This document shows, one piece after another, positions 1 through 5,511 of a DNA stretch of 6,434 bases; within the stretch, counting starts at the first letter, position 1, and every line of letters starts with the position of its first letter. Under the pieces are notes generated by a model. That model did no database searches, was not told where the DNA came from, and saw nothing but the letters and a program-made list of their open reading frames with translations. A program made the translations under genes and the position numbers. The stretch is from contig DAOVJP010000081.1 in NCBI GenBank assembly GCA_030673205.1, positions 1-6,434 on the forward strand, in the 5' to 3' direction. Source of the DNA: Thermoplasmata archaeon. GTDB taxonomy: Archaea > Thermoplasmatota > Thermoplasmata > JAGHBH01.

Positions 1-3000
1 AGGCGTGGGAGAGGGGGCCGAGCTATCTGTCGTGGCCAACACCGCATAGCGGCTGAAATGATCGACATGTGTGGTGATCTGGCTGCTTGCGCTGTTCACT
101 TCCTGTTCCTCAAGGAGCCCTGCCGGGCTCCAACCTGTCTGTCCATCAATGTTCCAGCCGTATATCCCTATGTTCCATCCCTCCGGTATAGCCGCGGGGC
201 TATAGGGTATGGTTATGGCTACTGGCTCGCCGAAGACAGTTCCTTCCGGTCCGAAGACATATATGTCACTAGCCAGGCTTCTGTTGGGTCCGAGGTCTAG
301 GTTGGAGGGGTCCACTATCTCCCTCTCTATAGATATCGGTGTGTCCTCTGCGAGCGCCCCGGAGGGTATGTCCACAGACGTGTGTTCCAAGGTAATGGTC
401 CCTCCATATTCAGCGCTTGTGTTCTCCTCCTCCTTCCCGCCACTCTGGGCAGTGGTGGCCGAGGGCACATTGGAAGAGTTGAAATTCCCTTCTTCGTCAT
501 AGACCACGACAATGAACCAATATTCGGTGTTCTCTACCAGGCTAGTGATCGTGACAGCCTCCGTCTCTCCCGCGGCCTTTGGGACGAGGGTCTGTGCCGC
601 CAGGTGCACGTTCTGTCCGTCTATGTCCGTTATTTTTGTCGTGGAATAGCCTACCTCATAACAGGTGGCTGTGCCATTGGCGTTGTCATCTCCCACTGCG
701 GTCCATGTGAGGTCCACGGAATTCGTCCCGACATTGGGAATGGTCAGATCCTCTATCTCATTGGGGGGAGAGGTGTCGTCGGGAAGGAGAGGAACACTTT
801 CTACTGGCATCTGCTGCAGCTCCACATTCGTTATCTTGACCACGCGGTGGTTGTCCCTGTCCGCGATGTATATCTTTCCATCGCATCCAACAGCCACCCC
901 GTTGGGAGTTTTGAAATGAAGGTTGTCCGAGCCAGTCTTTCCAGTGGCGCCTATGGTTTGGAGATACACCCCCAAGGGATCGAATACCTGGATGCGTTGG
1001 TTCCCGGAATCTGCCACATATATCTTATCGTTCCAACATGTAACACTATTTGGGCTGTTGAAGTGATTTGCGTCAGAGCCCACAACACCGACTTCGCCGA
1101 TCACCGCATCAGCTATATGGTCAGCTATGTCATTGTACACTATCACCCTGTGGTTCATGCTGTCCGCAACATAGACCTTTCCGTCATTCCCCACCCCCAC
1201 CCCCGTAGGAAAGTTGAGGTGTGCGTTGTCGTTCCCCGATTCCCCATTTGTTCCGAGAACACCAATGGCGTCCCCAGAAGAGCTGTAGATGTGGATACAA
1301 TGGTCGGGAGAATCCGCGACATATATGTTTCCGGTCGGTCCTATCTCCACGGCATAACAGTCAATGGCCAGCGTGTCTATGTACTGGCCGCCCATAGAGA
1401 ATATCTGTATGCGGGCGTTCCCTTTGTCCGCCACGTATATCCTGTTATTTCCCACCGAGATGCCGGAAGGGGTGAAGAAGTGCTCGTTATCGCTGCCCGC
1501 CTCCCTCTGGGTGCTGCTCCCCAGGGTGAATTTGTAGTCTCCATGGGGGTCGTATACCTGCACGCGGTGGTTGTAGGTGTCCACAATGTAGATGTTGTTG
1601 GAATCATCCAGTGTCGCATCATCGGGGTTGTTGAGGTGTTCGTTGTCGAATAGGGCCAGTCCAGTCGTGCTGAGCGACTTGAGAAATAGGCCGTTCTGGT
1701 CGAATATCTGTATCCTATTGTTGTCGGCATCCGCCACATATATGTTTCCGTTGGGCCCGACGCTCACGCCCCTGGGTCTGCTGAAATGTTTGCTCTCCGA
1801 GCCGCTGGTGCAATTGCAGCCTATGTTCCCTACGTACTCCCCGTCTATGTTGATCATGCGAAGGCGGTGGTTGTATGTGTCTGCGAGGTATATCTCATTC
1901 CCCACAATATCGAACCCGCACGCCCATTTCAGCTCCCCCTCCCATAATTCTCCCGCCACATTCCAGGTGCTCCCTTCTATGGTGTGGCTGTAGCTGTGAT
2001 TGTTCGGATAGAACACCTGTATGCACTGGTGGTCTGTGTCCAACACATATATCAGTCCGTTCGGACCTATCTCGACATCATAGGGATGTTTGAACGTGAT
2101 GTTGCCCTCGGGCATCCCTGTATCCGTGTATCTGGGATCGGCCCCCGTTATCGTGTCCAGGTAGTTCAACTGGAAATCGTATATCTGCACTCTCTCGGAA
2201 TAGGTGTCTGCCACGTATATCTTGCTGTTTGTATCGTCTATCTTGACACCGCATGGGTAGATGAACTGTTCGTCCCCGGTGCCAGTTAGTGTTTCGATGT
2301 ATGTCCCGTCCAGATCGAAGAGTTGTATCCTGTTGTTGTTGGAGTCGGCCACCGCTATCTTATCAAGGCCTATGTCCACATCGTACGGTCCGCTCAGGTG
2401 GGTATGCTGATCCCCGCTCTCCCCGGCGGTTCCTATGGTCTGGAGATATGTGTAGTTCGAGTCGAATATCTGGATCCTATGCTGTTTCCTATCCGCCACG
2501 AATATCCTACCGTCAGAGCCCACAGCGACGTCCCGTGGGTCGTTGAAATCAGTGGGGGTTGAGAAAGCCCCCGTCCCGGAGCCTATGGATTGGACGTAGC
2601 TCCCATCCATTTCGAATATCTGTATCCTGTTGTTGCCGTTGTCGGCCACGAATATCCTCTCGCCCGATACTGCGATGCCAGTGGGGTTGTTCAGGTACTC
2701 GTTTCCCGATCCGAACTCGCCGGCGATCCCTATCGTGTCCGAATAAGAGCCGTCGGGGTCGAATATCTGTACCCGGTGGTTCTTATGATCTACAACATAT
2801 ATCTTTTCGTTTTCGCCAACATCTATGTCATATGGATAGAACAGATGGGCGTTCGTGCTTCCCAGATCCCCGGTCTGCCCTATGGTGGCGGTCCATGTTC
2901 CATTCATCTCGAATATCTGTACCCGGTGGTTCGCCGAATCGCTCACATATATCTTCTCGGCCCCCAGAGCGATGCCGTATGGTAGGTTGAACATCGAGTT

Positions 3001-3966
3001 GCTCGTCCCGCTCTCCCCAGTTATCCCAATGGTGAGATCCGATACGTCATCCTCTGGGCCGTCGAAAACCTGTATCCTCTGGTTGCCGCAATCCGCAACA
3101 TATATCTTTCCATCGTCACCAACAGCCACTCCCTTGGGACTGTCCAAACTTGCGTTGTCATCCCCCGTTTCCCCCGTGATCCCTATGGTATGCAGATAAT
3201 TCCCGCCCGTCCCGAATATCTGGACGCGGTGATTGTTGGTATCCGCAACATATATCTTTCCATCAGCAACGGCTATCCCGGTCGGATAGGAGAAGGAAAG
3301 GTCATCAGCCCCGCTTTCCCGGGATATGCCCAGGGTATTGAGATATTCCCCATCTCGGTCGAATATCTGCACACGATGATTCCCCCTATCAACAATGTAT
3401 ATCTTTCCCTCATCGTCCACTTCCATGGCCGTGGGGCCGTTCAGATCGTAATTGTTGTTCTCGTATACGGGGTCCATCAGTCTATTCTTGATCATCTCGG
3501 GGTTGAAGTTCGTGTGGAGTTCCGAGGGTGTGCTCGCGTTTTGATTCTCGAAATAGATGTAGTATGTCTGACTCTCATATGCGGCCATATCCTTGGTAAG
3601 AAAGAGCACCCTGGTCTCGAAGCATCTTGTCTCGTTGCAGCGGGGTGCAGCCACCTGAACTGGGCGCTCTGCTTCCTCCCCCGTTCCATTATCGTAGTAT
3701 GTCACTCTGATCTCGTTAGTGGCGTTGACCACATCGTATCTTGAGAAGTCCATCCACAGGTCGATGACGAAGGATGGTTGAGCTATCCCATCTGGCTCTG
3801 TCAGGACCACAGGTATCCTCTTCTCCCAACTCTTGTTCCACCAGCCATCGTAATTCCCATAATACTCTTCCTGGGAAGATGTCATCGAGGGGAGGGATAA
3901 GATAAGGCTGGACGAAACCAGGAGTATTAGAACGATAGCAAGAGCTCGGAGGGGATATCGCGACAT
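1..3966 (-). CDS. Exported 18-NHL-repeat surface protein with FN3 and ZU5-like domains (3' end outside window)
   Basis: Translating the minus strand from ATG at 3966 gives 1322 codons with no stop, running off the left edge. Residues 1-32 look like a Sec signal peptide: Arg3 and Arg7, then a hydrophobic stretch at 8-25. Residues 40-145 begin WWNKSWEKRIPV and end near YYIYFEN, resembling DUF2341-type domains, with Cys110 and Cys115 possibly paired. Residues about 175-1045 hold 18 NHL repeats (pattern IYVADxxNHRVQIFD). A fibronectin III domain follows (about 1066-1170; SVDLTWTAV, EYWFIVVVYD), then a ZU5-like domain (from 1187; GGTITL, VDIPSGAL) closing with HFSRYAV at 1303-1309. The last visible residues are Ser/Pro/Thr-rich, like a stalk; a C-terminal anchor may lie beyond the edge. 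NHL propellers usually bind ligands or proteins; no catalytic residues were recognised, so adhesion or scaffolding is inference. GGAGGT lies 7 nt before the chosen start. An in-frame ATG at 3981 is the alternative. Confidence 0.95.
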   Translation of the reverse strand, partial: MSRYPLRALAIVLILLVSSSLILSLPSMTSSQEEYYGNYDGWWNKSWEKRIPVVLTEPDGIAQPSFVIDLWMDFSRYDVVNATNEIRVTYYDNGTGEEAERPVQVAAPRCNETRCFETRVLFLTKDMAAYESQTYYIYFENQNASTPSELHTNFNPEMIKNRLMDPVYENNNYDLNGPTAMEVDDEGKIYIVDRGNHRVQIFDRDGEYLNTLGISRESGADDLSFSYPTGIAVADGKIYVADTNNHRVQIFGTGGNYLHTIGITGETGDDNASLDSPKGVAVGDDGKIYVADCGNQRIQVFDGPEDDVSDLTIGITGESGTSNSMFNLPYGIALGAEKIYVSDSANHRVQIFEMNGTWTATIGQTGDLGSTNAHLFYPYDIDVGENEKIYVVDHKNHRVQIFDPDGSYSDTIGIAGEFGSGNEYLNNPTGIAVSGERIFVADNGNNRIQIFEMDGSYVQSIGSGTGAFSTPTDFNDPRDVAVGSDGRIFVADRKQHRIQIFDSNYTYLQTIGTAGESGDQHTHLSGPYDVDIGLDKIAVADSNNNRIQLFDLDGTYIETLTGTGDEQFIYPCGVKIDDTNSKIYVADTYSERVQIYDFQLNYLDTITGADPRYTDTGMPEGNITFKHPYDVEIGPNGLIYVLDTDHQCIQVFYPNNHSYSHTIEGSTWNVAGELWEGELKWACGFDIVGNEIYLADTYNHRLRMINIDGEYVGNIGCNCTSGSESKHFSRPRGVSVGPNGNIYVADADNNRIQIFDQNGLFLKSLSTTGLALFDNEHLNNPDDATLDDSNNIYIVDTYNHRVQVYDPHGDYKFTLGSSTQREAGSDNEHFFTPSGISVGNNRIYVADKGNARIQIFSMGGQYIDTLAIDCYAVEIGPTGNIYVADSPDHCIHIYSSSGDAIGVLGTNGESGNDNAHLNFPTGVGVGNDGKVYVADSMNHRVIVYNDIADHIADAVIGEVGVVGSDANHFNSPNSVTCWNDKIYVADSGNQRIQVFDPLGVYLQTIGATGKTGSDNLHFKTPNGVAVGCDGKIYIADRDNHRVVKITNVELQQMPVESVPLLPDDTSPPNEIEDLTIPNVGTNSVDLTWTAVGDDNANGTATCYEVGYSTTKITDIDGQNVHLAAQTLVPKAAGETEAVTITSLVENTEYWFIVVVYDEEGNFNSSNVPSATTAQSGGKEEENTSAEYGGTITLEHTSVDIPSGALAEDTPISIEREIVDPSNLDLGPNRSLASDIYVFGPEGTVFGEPVAITIPYSPAAIPEGWNIGIYGWNIDGQTGWSPAGLLEEQEVNSASSQITTHVDHFSRYAVLATTDSSAPSPTP
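7..408 (-). other. ZU5-like domain coding segment
   Basis: Residues about 1187-1320 read YGGTITLEHTSVDIPSGALA and continue into an Ile/Glu-rich strand, then DIYVFGPEGTVF, VAITIPYSP, GWNIGIYGWN and HFSRYAV. The GG-x-I/V ... V-x-IP-x-GAL opening and the closing HFS-x-YAV strand match ZU5-type beta domains found at the C-terminal side of many secreted multidomain proteins. The domain appears essentially complete inside the window. Assignment rests on remembered consensus features only. Confidence 0.65.
457..771 (-). other. Fibronectin type III domain coding segment
   Basis: About 100 residues (roughly 1066-1170) follow the NHL array after a Pro-rich linker (SPPNEIEDL). They show the FN3 order: a SVDLTWTAV B-strand with the core Trp, a YEVGYST C-strand, and TSLVENTEYWFIVVVYD for strands E-F with the conserved Leu and Tyr, ending near NVPSATT. 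FN3 modules in secreted archaeal and bacterial proteins act as spacers or binding modules. The assignment is by motif reading, not a profile search. Confidence 0.8.
829..3441 (-). repeat. Array of 18 NHL repeats within the surface protein gene
   Basis: Eighteen copies of an IYVAD-xxN-HRVQIF strand pair can be read. The first Ile/Val codon of each lies at (5' to 3' in the gene) 3400, 3253, 3103, 2950, 2800, 2653, 2503, 2356, 2218, 2050, 1891, 1741, 1591, 1438, 1324, 1174, 1021 and 871. Most spacings are 147-153 nt (49-51 residues), longer than a minimal NHL unit because of a conserved linker resembling G-x-x-G-x-D-N-x-H-F-x-x-P-x-G. Outliers are 138, 168, 159 and 114 nt. Copies 2 and 3 share 24 identical nucleotides (3091-3114 and 3241-3264), which points to internal duplication. 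Eighteen blades would fit three six-bladed propellers, but the grouping is inferred. Confidence 0.93.
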
Positions 3967-3973
3967 TCTACGG

Positions 3974-3979
3974 ACCTCC
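3974..3979 (-). promoter_or_regulatory. Shine-Dalgarno site for the NHL protein gene
   Basis: On the minus strand GGAGGT sits 7 nt upstream of the ATG at 3964-3966, a perfect anti-16S match at ideal spacing. It decides the start: the in-frame ATG at 3979-3981 would put this motif inside the coding region and would need leaderless initiation. Confidence 0.75.
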
Positions 3980-4000
3980 ATGACCCCTATATGTTTCTGG

Positions 4001-4014
4001 TTTGATAAATAGTT
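4001..4014 (-). promoter_or_regulatory. Putative archaeal TATA box for the NHL protein gene
   Basis: On the minus strand the segment reads AAACTATTTATCAA, with the A/T-rich core at about 4004-4011 and an A-rich possible BRE just upstream. Archaeal TATA boxes centre about 26 nt before the transcript start, which places initiation near 3981. That leaves a leader of about 15 nt, just long enough for the GGAGGT site before ATG 3966. No transcript data support this. Confidence 0.5.
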
Positions 4015-4072
4015 TTGGAGCTTTGGGAGAAAGTTTGTTTCTCTGGATATTTCTTGCGCCTTCTACATCCGT

Positions 4073-4144
4073 ATATCCAGGCATGATCCTATGTTCTTTT
4101 ACGCCTGCATATCCAGGCATGATCCTATGTTCTTTTACGCCTGC
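4073..4144. repeat. Two identical 36-bp tandem repeats with palindromic junction
   Basis: Positions 4073-4108 and 4109-4144 are identical 36-bp units beginning ATATCCAGGCATGATCCTAT and ending in ACGCCTGC. A third, degenerate partial unit starts at 4145 (3 mismatches in the first 21 bases). The junction at 4103-4118, GCCTGCATATCCAGGC, is a near-perfect 16-bp palindrome (two mismatched positions). Each unit together with the following ATAT also has 10-bp inverted arms (4073-4082 and 4103-4112, one mismatch). There are no unique spacers, so it is not a CRISPR array. Confidence 0.92.
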
Positions 4145-4153
4145 ATATCTGGA

Positions 4154-4219
4154 CATGATCCTATGCCATTTACAACATGATCCTATGCCATTTACAACAT
4201 GATCCTATGCCATTTACAT
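4154..4219. repeat. Three 22-bp tandem repeats
   Basis: Three adjacent 22-bp units at 4154-4175, 4176-4197 and 4198-4219 begin CATGATCCTATGCCATTTAC; the third differs only at its last base. The first 12 bases, CATGATCCTATG, are the same core carried by the 36-bp units at 4082 and 4118. The core therefore occurs five times, at spacings of 36, 36, 22 and 22 bp. Since 22 is not a multiple of three, a coding origin is unlikely. Confidence 0.92.
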
Positions 4220-4222
4220 TTA

Positions 4223-4353
4223 CATATCTAGGCACGACAACAACCTCGTGCTGTTGGCATACAGCGAGTCATGTAATTACCGCATATAACTACCATGAAG
4301 GAACATAGCGAAGGTTTCAAGAGGCCGGATGCCTTCTCCTGTCCGGGAAACAT
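4223..4353 (+). promoter_or_regulatory. Leader region of the aminotransferase operon with possible TATA box
   Basis: This stretch opens with a further half-site, CATATCTAGGC (4223-4233), resembling the 36-bp unit junction. A GCATATAAC element at 4282-4290 could serve as a TATA box, which would put transcription start near 4313 and leave a leader of about 40 nt. An alternative A/T-rich element lies around 4212-4228. The start at 4354 has only a weak purine match (GGGAAA) upstream, and no in-frame ATG lies between it and an in-frame stop at 4306. Confidence 0.35.
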
Positions 4354-4357
4354 ATGA
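4295..4357 (+). CDS. Possible 20-codon leader ORF overlapping the aminotransferase start
   Basis: ATG at 4295 opens a frame reading MKEHSEGFKRPDAFSCPGNI, then TGA at 4355-4357. The stop overlaps the aminotransferase ATG as ATGA, the classic arrangement for translational coupling. The peptide matches no family that I recognise, has no Shine-Dalgarno of its own, and would be excluded from the transcript if the TATA-like element at 4282-4290 is the real promoter. It may be chance. Confidence 0.25.
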   Translation: MKEHSEGFKRPDAFSCPGNI

Positions 4358-5511
4358 GAGTGGCTAATAGAGTGAAGCACATTGAGCTTTCAGGTATACG
4401 CAAGATGTTCGAGATGGCTGACAAGGACTCGATCATGTTGGGACTTGGCGAGCCGGATTTCCAGCCCCCGCAACATGCCATAGATGCCTTCAAGAAGGCA
4501 TTGGATGACGGCCATAACAAATATGGCTCCACCATGGGACTCGTGGAACTTAGGGAGGCTCTGGCCGAGCGGCTACATCGATGGAGGGACGACGTGGAAA
4601 TGAAGAATATCCTGGTCACAGTAAGCGCCACGGAGGGGTTGATGACCGCCTGCCAGGGCCTATTTGAAGGGGGGCACGAGGTGCTCATCCCCGACCCCGG
4701 TTTCGTTCTCTACGAACCCCACGTTCGTCTGGCAGGAGCAAAGCCAGTCCGCTATTCTCTTCGGCATGAGAACGATTTCCTACCTGAGCAGGAAGAGCTC
4801 CAGTCCCTCATCAACCCCTCTACTCGAGGTATAATAGTCAACTCGCCTTCCAACCCCACCGGCGCGGTCTTTCCGGAGGATGAGATCCGGATGATAAGCG
4901 ACCTGGCCAACGATAGCCATCTGGTGGTGATCTCCGATGAGGTCTATGACGAGGTTGTCTACGAGCAGCCTCACCGTTCTTTCCTAGGAACATTGGAGGA
5001 GCATGTCTATGTAAACTCATTCTCCAAGACGTATGCCATGACCGGTTGGAGGTTGGGATACATGGCTGCCAGCGAGGAGTTGATACGTGAACTATCCAAA
5101 TTCTCATACTATACCATCGCCTGCCCGCCATCGCCCACCCAGTACGCCGCGTTGGCTGCACTCACGGGCCCCCAGGACCAGGTGAGGGAGATGAAGGAGA
5201 AGTTCCGGGAGAGAAGGAACGCCGTGGTATCCGAATTGAGCTCCATCCCAGGGTTCACATGTGTCAAGCCTGAGGGGGCTTTCTACGCCTTCCCCAACTT
5301 CAGTTTCGACATGTCATCCAATTCCATGGCCATGGAGCTAATGAAGGGGGGAGTGATATCGACCCCTGGGTCTGCCTTTGGCCCCCTGGGTGAAGGACAT
5401 ATACGATTCTCCTATGCCAATTCCCTTGAGAATATTCAGAAGGGTATGGAGCGTGTGAGGATGGTGGCTGAACGCCTGGAAGGCCTCGGCGGGGAATGCT
5501 CTAATGGCTAA
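4354..5511 (+). CDS. Class I PLP-dependent aminotransferase (aspartate aminotransferase-like)
   Basis: This complete 385-residue protein transfers amino groups between an amino acid and a 2-oxo acid using pyridoxal phosphate, in the cytoplasm. Fold type I landmarks are all present: LGLGEPDF (29-36) in the N-terminal substrate loop, Tyr57 from the partner subunit, SAT at 91-93 and Phe117 at the cofactor phosphate and ring, Asn167 in NSPSNPTG, Asp195 and Tyr198 in SDEVYDEV, Schiff-base Lys225 in NSFSKTYAMTGWRLGY, Arg233, and Arg351 in IRFSYANS, which should bind the substrate carboxylate. Length and spacing fit the aspartate aminotransferase-like archaeal and bacterial group. The donor (aspartate, aromatic or other) cannot be fixed from motifs. 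The N-terminus MRVANRVKHIELSGIRKMF matches the family start. The next gene overlaps its 3' end by 8 nt, implying a shared transcript. Confidence 0.97.
   Translation: MRVANRVKHIELSGIRKMFEMADKDSIMLGLGEPDFQPPQHAIDAFKKALDDGHNKYGSTMGLVELREALAERLHRWRDDVEMKNILVTVSATEGLMTACQGLFEGGHEVLIPDPGFVLYEPHVRLAGAKPVRYSLRHENDFLPEQEELQSLINPSTRGIIVNSPSNPTGAVFPEDEIRMISDLANDSHLVVISDEVYDEVVYEQPHRSFLGTLEEHVYVNSFSKTYAMTGWRLGYMAASEELIRELSKFSYYTIACPPSPTQYAALAALTGPQDQVREMKEKFRERRNAVVSELSSIPGFTCVKPEGAFYAFPNFSFDMSSNSMAMELMKGGVISTPGSAFGPLGEGHIRFSYANSLENIQKGMERVRMVAERLEGLGGECSNG

Noticed and set aside
382..1653. 423-codon open frame on the plus strand
   Set aside because: It lies fully opposite the NHL gene, is Val/Tyr/Ile/His-rich with a repeated pattern that mirrors the NHL codons, and has no recognisable domain. 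The minus-strand frame reads as real NHL, FN3 and ZU5-like protein.
1592..3744. Several further plus-strand frames of 70-185 codons opposite the NHL gene
   Set aside because: They are shadows of the periodic NHL coding sequence; their recurring peptides track the blade spacing and change frame at irregular blades.
3968..4156. 62-codon minus-strand frame through the tandem repeats, with a repeated 12-residue peptide
   Set aside because: The peptide repeat is only the 36-bp unit read in frame. The adjoining 22-bp array breaks frame, the frame overlaps the NHL promoter and ribosome site, and no start signal was found.
4073..4219. Possible CRISPR array
   Set aside because: The repeats are directly adjacent without unique spacers, the period changes from 36 to 22 bp, and no cas gene is present.
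4317..5161. Minus-strand frames of 123, 64 and 107 codons opposite the aminotransferase
   Set aside because: The plus-strand frame carries every expected aminotransferase motif; the opposing frames show no domain.
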